Assembly (NCBI GenBank): GCA_015680685.1
Contig: MNCI01023457.1
Span: forward strand, 1,634,627-1,698,626
From: Gnetum montanum
Taxonomy: Eukaryota; Streptophyta; Gnetopsida; Gnetales; Gnetaceae
Direction of reading: 5' to 3'
DNA length: 64,000 bases
Position numbers and translations under genes: made by a program. Below are positions 1 through 10,069 of this stretch, piece by piece. Positions within the stretch are counted from its first letter, which is position 1; each line of letters begins with the position of its first letter. The notes beneath the pieces are model-generated. The model did not search any database, was not told the DNA's origin, and saw only the letters and a list, made by a program, of their open reading frames with translations.

Positions 1-1438
1 GCCAATCCGTGTAAACTTATATTAATAAATTATCTGCACTTGCACCCGTGTAAAAGTGCCTAGAAATAGAATTTTAAATCCAAAATATGAGGTCCAAATG
101 TGAAGGCGCCAGGCCTGGAACTGCCAGCAAACATTTCCAAATTATCCCGCCCTACAAGAAAATCGTTATCAACCGCCACCGTGGAAGAAGGCTCTGCCAC
201 TACATCCGGCACCGTTGTTGTGTAGTGTTCAGTTGCTAGAGAGCCAGTGGTGTGGGCACGTCTACAATCACCTTCTGTCTCTAGTAGAGAATAGAAACCT
301 TCCTTGTCCTTGGGAATGCTCAGTATTTTCTGCATATTATCGTCCACAACCGCAAGCATAGGCACAGGCATTGTAGAGAAGATAATTTGGACCTCTGGCT
401 TGGTTTCTTGCACTGATGATCCACACAGCATAACTACCAACGTGACACTTAGGGTATTGAAATACCAGCAATGTGGAAAATGCGACAATGTTTGCGGCAT
501 CGGTGATGTTGCCCCCATGCATCAGTATCCACAACACAATTGCGACCGTGACTGCTGAACAATGATGCCCCTTTTTTGAAACCTACTCGCACATCCATTA
601 TCCAGTGTTGCATCCACCGCCTGCATTTTAGCCCTGTTTCGCTTATTGGATTTTGCTGCAACCTGTTACTTCACAAAACCTATTAAACCACCTACTGTTA
701 CATGCCTTGGCCACGAAATTAGGGTTCACGGATGTTATGGTTACAGATTCATCATTTATCAGTATGTCAAAACAGAGAAAATGAACCTTGCGTGGTAGGA
801 ATTTGATGAAATTCCAAAGGGAAATATGAGGTTATCATGGTAGTTCTTAGCATTTTTTTACTGGCAAGCATAGCTTTCATAATTTCACTTTTGGTTACCG
901 TATTGATAAGAACCACAACGTCGCTTTCAGAATAAGCATACCATCTTTCCAGCTTCCAGAAAACATTTCCCCAATGCTTGAACTATGCCAAACTATAATA
1001 CAAGATGCACCTCTATTCTTGAGATTATTTATCATGGTACATAGCCTCTATCTCTGTTCACTGGTTTCAATTGAATCTGGCCTGGCCAGTGTGAAAATCA
1101 TGACCAATCCTATCTCCATTAATATTTATCGTCAATATACTTGTGTGACCAAGCCATGTATATTTCCACATCCACCACTGCCGCTGAACCATCTCTGAGC
1201 TCATAAACTAGTTGAATTAAACCCTTTCTAAATGTCCTCCCAATAAGAATCACATAAATATGTCGGAATATTGCACTCTTTGGTCAATGTATAAGGTAAA
1301 AAAAATATGTGTTTCATCACCGCATGACTTGTATGAATCTTTAGTAAATTCAGGCATATATATTTTTATTCTCCTTCTATTTCTTTTTAAAATAGACTGA
1401 AACTCCTGTTCCATGAAATGGCCAGAAATGTGCCAACA
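1..1438. mobile_element. Unidentified insertion (left part outside window) ending inside element 1 integrase
   Basis: The minus-strand integrase reading of element 1 is collinear with related copies down to about 1439 and then stops abruptly. The foreign sequence ends GCCAACA on the plus strand, which reads TGTTGGC inward on the minus strand, the usual LTR-type terminus. It looks unlike its surroundings: more GC, fewer A/T runs, none of the element motifs. On the minus strand several patches are open and protein-like (about 60-518, 780-960 and 1110-1260), in different frames with stops between them. I cannot assign a family. It could be one end of a copia-type or other LTR element, or captured host sequence. 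A five-base duplicate would be GTAAG (1439-1443), but the other end lies outside the window. Confidence 0.4.
60..518 (-). pseudogene. Unrecognised open stretch, 152 codons
   Basis: The minus strand is open for 152 codons from an ATG at 518, with a stop (TGA) two codons upstream. The product has a short hydrophobic stretch near residues 20-32 and then a mixed, soluble-looking sequence (residues such as KILSIPKDKEGFYSLLETEG) with no motif I know. Neighbouring frames over 337-661 are also open, so the apparent gene may be a frameshifted relic of a longer one or chance. It lies inside the unidentified insertion. No function is proposed. Confidence 0.2.
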
Positions 1439-2069
1439 GTAAGGTGTTGTTAATTTATGTTCAACCCCTAAGAATTGCATTAACTTTTTGAAAGTGGCAC
1501 TTGTAAAATGGGTTCCATTGTTAAAAATTAGTGAATGTGGCACACCAAACCTATTCACAATATTTTGTTGTATAAATCTTGTAGTAGTGGACGATGTACA
1601 ATCAATAATGGATACTAGTTCTGCCCATTTTGTGCAAGAGTCCACTACTACAATAATATATGCCTTCCTGTTGAACATGGATGTGATGGGTCCCATGAAG
1701 TCAATGCCCCATATATAAAAAGGTTCTAGTGGTTGGATCCACTATTGAGAACCTTCCATGCAAGTAGTTATCCCCCCATCTCGTTGACACCATTCCCAAG
1801 ATTTGACAAACTGGTGGACATCACTAAAGATCATAGGCAAATAGTATGTTTCCATCAAGATTTTTATGGCCATGCATCTCATTACATAGTGGTCTTGGCA
1901 AGGCCCTTCATAAGCATCTTGGAGAATGCACAGTTGATCTCCATCAAGGACACACCAACAAATCAAGCCATCTGCACACACCTTGTAGAGGTGTTTGTTA
2001 ATTTTCATAAAGTATTTGGCCTGATAAAAAAATTTTCTTCTTTCTAAAGTCAAGATCTTGTGGCATCTC
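1439..2069 (-). pseudogene. Integrase fragment of element 1
   Basis: N-terminal integrase zinc region (about 1742-2053) followed by the catalytic core (1439-1730). The zinc region reads ADGLICWCVLDGDQ and later SWEWCQRDGGI, matching the ADGLIRRC and CDVCQR blocks of plant gypsy integrases, but several zinc ligands are replaced. In the core the first catalytic Asp survives (IIVVVDSCTKW), the second is changed to Asn (IFNNGTHF where SDNG is expected), and the Glu of the third block is lost because the sequence is cut by the insertion at 1438. A nuclear, cDNA-joining role is known for the family; this copy cannot work. Frameshift and stop (TAG near 1739) separate the two parts. Confidence 0.8.
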
Positions 2070-2640
2070 CTAAGTAAGAAGATAAGTGAGGATGATATTG
2101 TACCATGTTGTTTCTATGGATATTTGTTCATTTATTACTCTTGTAAAGAGGAGTTCATCTAGAAATTGATTAGAGAGCAGGCTCCCCTCCTCTATATTAT
2201 CCCATCTTAAATGAGAGATATGGTCAGTAACAACATTCTGGGTATCTTTTTGATCTACCATTGTGAGATCGAATTCCTACAAGATCACGAGCCACCGTAT
2301 GACACAAGCACTCACCATTGGCTTATTCATGAGAAAGCAGATTACACTGTGGTCCATGTGCACAAATACTTTGTAGCCAAGCACATAGTGCCTAAACTTC
2401 TCTAGAATGTACACCACTATCATTAGTTATTTTTCCATGGTTGTGTAATTTAAGTGTGCTCCCACAATGCTTCTACTGGTGCAGTGGATATAGTATGGGC
2501 ATTTCTTATCATCCATCTGCATGAGCACTACTCCCAAGGCATAGTTAGATGCATCCATCATGATGTGGAAGGGTCTAGACTAGTTTGGTGCTCATAGCAT
2601 TGGTGTTTCTATGAGTTTTTCTTTTAATTGTTGGAATGCA
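2070..2640 (-). pseudogene. RNase H region of element 1 pol
   Basis: The 3' part is open (2070-2261) and reads NVVTDHISHLRWDNIEEGS, the Athila block that follows the RNase H domain and leads into integrase. Upstream (to about 2640) the blocks MDHSVICFLMNK and IRWLVILQEFDL correspond to the TDHSALKYL and RWILLLQEFDLE segments of gypsy RNase H; the Asp of the TDH-type block is kept. Stops and shifts break the frame. The enzyme removes the RNA strand during reverse transcription; this is a relic. Confidence 0.7.
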
Positions 2641-3420
2641 TGTTCATATTCCTTAGTCCAGATGAAAGTTTCATCTTTCCTTGTAAGCTCTACCAACGGC
2701 TTTGTGATCTTAGAGAAATTCTCTATGAATCACCGGTAGTAGCCAGTGTGTCCAAGGAATGATCTTACATCTTTGACTATCTTTGGTTAGCATGTTATTC
2801 CTTGGATGACCCTTATCTTATCTTGGTCTATCTTAATCCCTTTTTGTGAAATTTGGTGCCCTAGAACAATGCCTTCTTGGACCATAAGATGGCTCTTTTG
2901 CCAGCTAAGTCATAGATTTATTTCTACACATCTCTTCAATACTTGCTCAAGGTAGTCCAAGGCTTGCTCAAACATAGCTCCATAGGTCGAAAAGACATCC
3001 ATGAATACTTCCACACCACTGTTGATCTACTGTTGGAAAATACTAAAGACCAAGCATTGAAATGTTGTAGGCACATTACACAAACTAAGTGGCATCTTAC
3101 AATATGGTAAAGTGCCCCAGGAACTCATGAATGTTGTCTTGGCTTCATCTTCTGGTGCAATTTGGATTTGGTTATAGCCACTATAACCATCCAAGAACTT
3201 ATAATAACAATGCTTGGATATGATGTCCAACACTTGATCCACAAATGGAAATGGAAAATGATCTTTAAATGTTTCCATATTCAATAGCTTGAAGTTAATG
3301 TAGACCTGCCACTTGCCACCTTTCTTTGGCATAATTATGTGGGCTAACCCACTCACTATCTACAATGGGATAGATGAACCCCACCTTGAGGAGTTATTCA
3401 ATTTCCTCTTTGATGATCTA
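2641..3420 (-). pseudogene. Reverse transcriptase region of element 1 pol
   Basis: An open stretch at 3027-3356 carries classical Athila-type RT blocks: GGKWQVYINFKLLN, FLDGYSGYNQIQIAPEDEAK and a decayed version of the PFGLCNAPATFQ block. The catalytic block downstream reads FMDVFSTYG instead of FMDDFSVFG, so one of the paired Asp residues is Val. Further on, GLRWTKI-type remnants lead to RNase H. The gene is on the same strand and in the expected order with gag, protease and integrase. It is inactive by stops, frameshift and loss of a catalytic Asp. Confidence 0.8.
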
Positions 3421-3657
3421 CTTCAATTTGAGATTTAACCACCTCTACAACTATCTTCTAGGCTTCATGGCTAGGTCAATGTAAATGCAATGCTAGCAAA
3501 TCCTTAGATCAATTCTAGTTAACTTAGGATACAACCAAGAAAAGGCTGTTGGCCATTTGTTAACTACCTTTAACAACTTTTCCTTTTGTTCAATAGCAAT
3601 TTTAGCATTAATTATGACTGATTTACCATTGTTTAAAAATGCATACTCCATACTAGC
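3421..3657 (-). pseudogene. PR-RT linker of element 1, interrupted by A1
   Basis: The minus strand reads SMEYAFLNNGKSVIINAKI then WPTAFSWLYPKLTRIDLRIC, the linker before RT in Athila-type pol (EYAFLG..PVII and ALGWTIADIKGI in relatives). The segment N-terminal to SMEYAF is found across the insertion at about 10792-10870 (ELKTL). The two halves join at the duplicated CTAGC. Confidence 0.8.
3653..3657. repeat. Target site duplication CTAGC, left copy
   Basis: CTAGC immediately before the A1 5' LTR (TGATGAGCC). The identical five bases follow the 3' LTR at 10787-10791. Confidence 0.9.
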
Positions 3658-4475
3658 TGATGAGCCGTGATATTGCATATGTGATATCGCATCTGAGATA
3701 TTGCATCCACCACACGATATAGTGTCCTGTCTCATCTTCTATAAATAAGAGGTAGTGCCCTTTGTTTTAGATAATTATATCTTAGTCCCTTATCCAAACT
3801 CTTGTAGGTTTTCCTTCTTAGAGTTAGAATTATTTCTTAGTGCATGCCCGTAGTGTGATGATTGTAATTATATAGCATCCTTTATTCGAGTGTGACGTAC
3901 TTGGACACGCACATGATCGGAAATAAAGATCGAGATTACTTCATCATTACAGCATATAGATTAAGTGAATTAGTAATTAATTATTTTTGAATGTTTAATG
4001 CTTTCCTAGTTAATTAATCTCTCTCTCAACCTTAGACTCTCTTAGTTAAGTGCACTCAGTACGACCGCTTCGAGCATGTATGCATCGCTTGGCAACCCAG
4101 TAACGATTAGCATTTGGTAATCCCAGCAGTGTTGCACTGGTTCAAGATGTGTACAGCAAGTGGGAATAGATACTAGTGTTAAGACAATTAAAACTTAGTT
4201 AATTAATAGTTAAAGTAAGTTAGTCACTTAGCTCTCTTTCCCTTTCCCTCATTAGCCTAAGACACCAAAAAGATAAAAGTTATAAAAATCATATACCTCA
4301 AGGTTACTTAACCATACAACCATGACAATACAAGTAAGTTTGGGAAGACAACGATTGATTAACCCTGAGTGTTCCATTAAGGCGTGTAAGTACTTAGTCC
4401 TTGGAGTTCGACCGGATCGCCCATGAGACGCTCGTATTCGTATGGTTGAGTGTAGAGATACCTTGCCACTCATCA
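3658..4475 (+). repeat. 5' LTR of A1 (A-type)
   Basis: 818 bases, TGATGAGCC to CTCATCA. It matches the 3' LTR throughout but carries more decayed CpG sites and a small extra duplication near 3690-3705. U3 holds a mutated copy of the A-type palindrome (3667-3690) and a TATA box (ctataaata, about 3739-3747). CT-rich and tandem TTGGTAA-type motifs lie in the 3' half. Confidence 0.9.
3667..3747 (+). promoter_or_regulatory. A1 5' LTR promoter: degenerate palindrome block plus TATA box
   Basis: The 3667-3690 segment aligns with the perfect 24 bp palindrome of the 3' LTR; all five differences are CpG transitions. Related GATAT motifs follow to about 3722 and the TATA box (tataaataa) is near 3740. 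Promoter role is inferred from position in U3. Confidence 0.6.
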
Positions 4476-4476
4476 T

Positions 4477-4494
4477 TGGCATCGTTGCTGGGGA
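4477..4494 (+). other. Primer binding site of A1 (tRNA-Asp type)
   Basis: TGGCATCGTTGCTGGGGA, one base after the LTR end. It is the Athila-type TGGCGCCGTTGCCGGGGA site (complement of the tRNA-Asp 3' end) with three changes, all C-to-T or G-to-A type. Confidence 0.8.
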
Positions 4495-4620
4495 CTTAGT
4501 TGTTTCTGCACTAGGTAGAACATAGGAAATCATCCATATCATTGGAATGTTAGAATGAATCCTTAGGATTAATCAAAGGAAGATAAGACAACAGTACATC
4601 ACACACCAAACAAGACAAAA

Positions 4621-6980
4621 ATGTCTTCTTCTTCACATAAGAGCACTTCCCCGCCTAGGACTCACATAAGAGATAGTTGACGTCATAATACACGTAACCA
4701 AGATCTGCCAGTTCCTCAATAGTTTTGGGTTGTATATACTCATCACAATGAGTATGTACCCAATTTCACCTTTATCCTCCACCAAGATGAACAACTGCGT
4801 TGGAGAGACTTGGAAGGTAACATAGTATTGCCTCCAGATAGATCAGTCCCCAACATGCTCCTTCGTGCTCTCACATGAATAGGCATGCTGCTTTTATACA
4901 CGGAATACATTGCATGCGATCATGACACAAGGGACTATCATCCCACATAAGCGCAACGTCAATGGGACTTGTGACAGGAGAGTTACCACACATCCTTGAA
5001 GGGTAAATGGCAGCGTAACGCCCTGCAAATTTTAAGCGAAATTGGGGATGGTGAACCTACTTCAATAGGTTCCCCACCAAATGATGTTTCCCCTCCTAAC
5101 GATGTTTAGAAGGTGGTGTATTAGAACCTCCACTCCACAGTTCATAACCCTGGTTTTGATCCCCACGAACACAAAGTGTTCAATGAAGAAACCCAAATAC
5201 ACAATAAGGACGGATGTTCTAATCGTAATCACAATCAAGGCCAAGACCACCAAAGAGAAGGTAGAAAAAACCATCGTGGCAATGGTTCTCCTTCTTCTTC
5301 ACCTTCATCATCACATTCACGCTCTCCTTCGATGTCCAGATGCAACCATAACGAAACCAACCATGAGGATAAAGGAGGACAAAGTGAAAAACATCTACGA
5401 GACAGTTGAGAATGAGGACGAGGGCACTCTAAGGAATTAAGGCATAGAACAAGGGAGAGTAGGAAACCACGTAGACACCATAGACACTATGAACAAGATG
5501 ACCATGAAGAACCCCTACTTGCAACTAGAAGCAAGCTAGATATAACATAGGCTGTAAGAGTTCCAACAAGGCATCAAAAGGATAGTAGGATCAAGAGGTT
5601 AGACATGAACAATATCCCATGATTTGAAGGGGAATACAATGCTGATCCTCAAAATCATTTACAAGCATTCCACGATGCATGTGCCTTGCAAAACATAGAA
5701 AATGAATGGCAAAAATTGAAGTTATTCCCAAGGACACTAGTGAAAGAAGCTGAAAGCTGGTACTGGTCCTTAGAACTGGAAACCATTTGGAGGTGGAGTA
5801 CAATGTTAGAACTTTTCAATGGTAAGTTTCAAATGTACTCCCGAGTGTCTAACCTGTGAAAGAAAATATAAGGATGGAAGCAAGGAAATCATGAACCCTT
5901 GGATGCTGCCATGGGCCACTATTACACACTATTACATCATTGCCCTAGCCATGGTTATTTGCAGCAGGATTAACTACGCCATCTTGTGGATGGGCTTAGG
6001 CATGAAACAAGAAAAACCCTTGGAACAGGTGCCCAAGGAACATTATTAGAGCTTAGGTCTCATCAAATTCATAGATTTTTAGAGCAAGTAGCCAAGGAAG
6101 AAGGTGAGCTACAGAAAAGAGAAAGTGCGGAAGAGTACAACCAAGATCCTTCCCTCCAAAAAAGGGGAGTGAGATTCTGCAAGTAGGAAGAAGAGTTACC
6201 ACTTGAAGAGATGGTGAATAGGAAAAATTTGCTGCTCCAAAAGTTAACAACATAAGTATCAGCAAAGGTAGACCAAATGTGAGACTCCTTGGATAGTAGG
6301 CTTGAAACTATTCTCAAAATCGTAGGGGAGTCTAGGGAGTGAGGTAGTGACCATGACAAAAAGAAAAAGAGAGAAGTGGATAATGCACATAATAAGGGTA
6401 AGGGAAAAATGGCCATCACCGAAGAGGTTTTGGATTCAGACATGGAAAATGATGGTGGATGTAAGATATGCCAATACGACCATTCTAAGGGATGTTGCCC
6501 AGTGATCTCACATCTACAAAAGTCTGGGGTGTATGCACTCAACCCCCGACTTAATAAATGGTAAGCACCTTGACGGTTACCTTATTCCCACGATAACCCA
6601 AGGCCATCCCACCAACTTTCAACATATTATCCAAGTGGAACTCCATCACAACCTGTTGAGCAACATCAACAGTGGCAATACCCATAGTCATGGGGGATGC
6701 CACCAACAAGGCAACAATACCCCTACCAATGACCAGATCCATATGGCAACTATGTGCAGCATCCAATCTCTCAACATGACTCTGTTGGTCACATGACACC
6801 AAAACATCACTACCAAGATCAGGAGTATTATAGGACTCCTTCTCCTAGGGGAGATAACCCACAGACATACCATCCTCCAAATCCATCTATAACTCTCACA
6901 CTGATAGCTCCATTACCACCTGCTCTAGTAATGCAGGGGGAACTCCCCACTCAACCGCAGTAATGCAATGCCACAAGGGC
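4621..6980 (+). pseudogene. Gag of A1, one frame with many stops
   Basis: ATG at 4621 starts MSSSSHKSTSPP; element 1 has the same start at 14064. The frame (first codon base at 3n+1) stays in register through gag and protease to 7764, so decay is by point mutation rather than indels. Recognisable blocks: FILHQDEQLRWRDLEGN (about 4768), an Arg/Ser-rich segment (5176-5409), the Athila gag core FEGEYNADPQNHLQAFHDAC then ELFNGKFQMYSRVSNL and WKQGNHEPLDAAMGHYY, LVDGLRHETRKTLGTGAQGT (5980-6040), a Lys-rich stretch, and a short zinc knuckle CKICQYDHSKGCC (CX2CX3HX4C, about 6450). The product would form the virus-like particle. Stops are spread along the whole length; it cannot be translated. Confidence 0.85.
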
Positions 6981-6981
6981 T

Positions 6982-7764
6982 GTGAATCCTCAACCTACAA
7001 TTGGTTCTGACAACCTTATGAAGAAAAGACCTTTCTTCAAAACCAATAGTCCAACCAAACCCTCACAACCACAAGCGGTTGAACCTTTGAATGCCTCTCT
7101 ATCAAATAAGGCTTCAAATCTCCCTTCAAAGCAAACACCAAGCTCAATGCATATGGTTATGTTAACACATGTCGTTATCTACTGGATTAAGGTTGACCAC
7201 CTTCCTAGGAAATTTTTTGATCCTGGAAACCCTCTAATCTATCTCCAAGTCGCTAGGAAGGAACCATGTAAATCTCTTCTAGACTCAGGTTCCAGAGTCA
7301 ACTTAATATCACAAGAGATGTACAAAGCCTGGAACTTGCCTCCATTAAGAAAGAGCAATATTCGCCTAGCGCTAGCCGACTAGTCCATCACTGTTCCCTT
7401 GGGATTGGTGGAGGACATCATTACCACTGTGTGTGGGTGGTCGTACCCAACTGATTCCCTAGTGATACAAGTAAATAATGATAAAGGAGACTTCCCAATA
7501 ATAATGGGAAAGGCATGGCTAACTATTGTAGATGCATGCCTAGGAATCTGTGATCTTTCCCTAGAGATATCTAAGGAAAATACTTTTGGAAAGATCAAAA
7601 AGAAGAAGGTTCCATGCATCACATACAGTGATACAAGGTGCCATTGCATGCAAAGATCAAGGGTTGAGCAAAGTTTAGAATTGCCTACATGCAACCAGTG
7701 TGCACAAGACCTTACCCTACAAAAGTGCTTGTATGTAGCAGCCACACGACAAAGAGACACCTAG
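6982..7764 (+). pseudogene. Aspartic protease of A1
   Basis: Same frame as gag. The stretch before the active site reads FDPGNPLIYLQVARKEPC; the active-site block is LLDSGSRVNLIS, with DSG as usual for retropepsins. After a stop at 7381 come VPLGLVEDIITTVCGWSYP and the C-terminal FPIIMGKAW block, which matches the FLLGRPW segment of retropepsins. The enzyme matures gag-pol in the particle. It is followed by a short linker relic (NLENINWGKIEIPKKL, about 7890) and then by the pol deletion. Confidence 0.8.
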
Positions 7765-8052
7765 TGGCTAATAGCTAATTAGGAGAACAACTCACTAACA
7801 TGCTTGGAACGAACTAAGGGAATAACTTGCGCTCATGTAGAAAGCGTAGATGCACTGGAGCAAGATCGTTGCCAACTTCCAAACCTTAACCTAGAAAACA
7901 TTAATTGGGGGAAGATAGAAATTCCTAAAAAGTTAGAAAAAAACTTTAATAAGAGATTGTTAGTCAATGTGCAATGAGCCAAACCCTTCCATGAACTTAG
8001 AATGGCTAGTGCACATAATACCTTTGAGAAGGGATGACCCTGCTCATTATTT
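7765..8052 (+). pseudogene. PR-RT linker relic at the A1 pol deletion
   Basis: Linker-type sequence (GITCAHVESVDALEQDRC, NLNLENINWGKIEIP) runs to about 7970. No RT, RNase H or integrase block follows; by 8053 the sequence matches what lies beyond the integrase end in element 2. The deletion junction lies between about 7970 and 8050. Confidence 0.65.
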
Positions 8053-8090
8053 CATATCTCCTCCTTCCAACTCAGTCATGGGGGATATGG
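8053..8090 (+). other. Internal PPT-like motif after pol
   Basis: A conserved block ending CTCAGTCATGGGGGATATGG. Element 2 has it on the minus strand at 17680-17720 and element 3 at 44341-44375. Its core CAGTCATGGGGG is the same as the PPT beside the A1 3' LTR (9973-9988). A second polypurine tract is one explanation. Confidence 0.55.
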
Positions 8091-9972
8091 CCACCTCTGC
8101 TCATCATTTGAGGCCCTTAATTCCTTTTTAAGTTTTTATTTTACACATTTTTATTTTTCAAATTTCTTTAAATTTTCTTGTTTTTATTTTGCAACATCAT
8201 TTATACTTTTTCATTTCTTTGTATGTTTGTTTATTTTATTAGGTTTGTCACCTAATAAGTGCTCCTGACAGTCGTATGAACTGTATTCTATTGATTGCTA
8301 ATGTTTGGTTTTTTACCTTGGAGTTATAATGTTGATACTAAGGTATGGTTCTTTTGATATAGCAGGCAATGAGTCCATGTCATCCATGCATTCATACATT
8401 TCTATAGTTTCTCTTTGCTTGGAATTGCACATCACTTTCTTAATAATAAAACTATTAACGAATTGGTGACTGGGCATTTCTCAAATTGAGGAAGGACTCA
8501 AGGACTAAAAAGGGTGTGACTTCAAGGGGATTTGATGCATTTGTGCTGGCCATTCTCTTGGGTGCTTGGATGTTTTCTTCTTGAGTTTTCCTTACCATTC
8601 TGACATTGCTCCATTATTAGGAAGTTGAGATAATAAAAATAATAAGTCTTTGCATGGTGTGGTTCTCACGTAAAAAAAAAAAGAGGAAAGGAAAAAAAGA
8701 GAGAGAGAAAAAAGTGAGAACTCAAAGCACACCCCTTAGACAAAATAATCATCTAGGCTACAAGCACTGGTTATGGAACTAAACAAACATGTCACGTCTA
8801 ACTAAGGCCCTTTTCTCACTTCCTACTTTTTCCTTTCTCATTCCCTCGAAATGGTGGTGACTCTTTGGTAGGAGCATTCCTATTACTTCAAGTGGATGGA
8901 TTGGCCAAGTGTATTAATGCGAAGTCACTAGAAGTGGATTGTTTAAGGCTGGATTTGGAATGGGATCTACTTAGTCACCTTAACCATAATTACACAAGGG
9001 TCTGTACACCACCTTGTCTTGAGACTCCATTCCATTCTCTTCTTTCCATCATTCTTTCTCCATTTACCACCTCATTGTCAATTGTAACATTAGTCTATCT
9101 TTTGGTTGATATATTGTTTTCTTTTTGGTAAATTCTTGTGGTTAATACTTTAACTCTTACTTCCGAATGACATTTTCAGAGCCTACAGACTCTTTGAATG
9201 TGGGTTTGTCAGGGCATAATGGGCATGAGCCTGCTTTGGGAAGGACCCACTGGCATTCCTATTCGATGCATCAATTAACTCCTTTTCCTTAAACATTTCC
9301 GCAATCAACATTTGTTTTGTTCATTCCCACTTCTAACATCCATTTTATCGACGTTGCTATTGTTTATTTCTCTCCATCTTTCTTATTCCTTATCTTTTTC
9401 CATTCTATCGCTACTAGAGGATTGCTCTTTATCATGGGGATCCTAGTCCAATTTTTTCAATTTTCTCCTAACCCCTGCACCTTGGGTAGTCACCAGTGTT
9501 ATATCTCCAGAATCTGTATTAGCCATATCACAACTTAGCCAATGGACCTTACACTGAGACAAGGTATCAACTGCATTGTGATTTATTTATCCTTGCTAAT
9601 ATGAGACGGGGTTGTGTGTGCAAATGGCAATCATACAAGAATGGACTGGATCTAGAGGAAACACTTAGGATGGACTAGTGCTGGAATAGTTATGCAAGGA
9701 ACAAGATTGATGGCATGGTTGCAGATGAACTACGGAAGGTGCAATTCTAGCATCAGCAGTAACATGCCTCTTCTTTTTTTCTCTCTTAGCTACCAAATAA
9801 GGCTGGATGTCAAATGTGTATAGTGTTCAATCTTGTGGTCATGAACACTAATATTGCCATGTATTGTAATCATGATCCATTCACGTGTCACCCCATTCAC
9901 CATTAGTGTCATTAAAGTCAATAATCCCATACCTTCCCAATAATTTGAAATAAACTTGAGGACAAGTTTTCA
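8091..9972 (+). other. A1 3' non-coding region
   Basis: About 1.9 kb without a credible gene. It opens T-rich (8110-8250), has an A/G-rich stretch (8670-8710), and contains blocks shared with element 3 on the minus strand, such as GGGTGTGACTTCAAGGGGA (8513) and GCTTTGGGAAGGACCCACT (about 9233). The last 180 bases match the tail at 40139-40320. Short open frames at 8865-9131 and 9317-9538 look like chance. Confidence 0.7.
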
Positions 9973-9988
9973 TTCAGTCATGGGGGTA
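9973..9988 (+). other. Polypurine tract of A1
   Basis: TTCAGTCATGGGGGTA directly before the 3' LTR. The tail at 40139 has TTTAGTCATGGAGGTA in the same place on the minus strand. Confidence 0.75.
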
Positions 9989-9997
9989 TGATGAGCC

Positions 9998-10021
9998 GCG
10001 ATATCGCGTACGCGATATCGC
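9998..10021 (+). promoter_or_regulatory. Perfect 24 bp palindrome in A-type U3
   Basis: Arm GCGATATCGCGT followed directly by its reverse complement ACGCGATATCGC, with no spacer. It contains several CpG sites in an otherwise CpG-poor window and lies 33 bases before the TATA box. A second, imperfect CGCGATAGCG follows at about 10030. Counterparts are at 3667, 47245-47345, 42870-42950 and 62785-62835. Confidence 0.8.
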
Positions 10022-10052
10022 ATCCACCACGCGATAGCGTGTCCTGCCTCAT

Positions 10053-10069
10053 CCTCTATAAATAAGAGG
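10053..10069 (+). promoter_or_regulatory. TATA box of A1 3' LTR
   Basis: TATAAATA framed by CCTCT and AGAGG, which are complementary to each other. It is conserved in the A-type LTR at 46436-47364. Confidence 0.65.

Noticed and set aside
304-558. Plus-strand gene opposite 60-518
   Set aside because: No motif, low-complexity shadow of the opposite strand.
6069-6542. 157-codon minus-strand open frame
   Set aside because: Shadow of the A1 gag frame on the other strand; the plus strand has the recognisable blocks.
7399-7764. Open reading frame as a separate gene
   Set aside because: It is the C-terminal half of the A1 protease in the same frame, separated by one stop.
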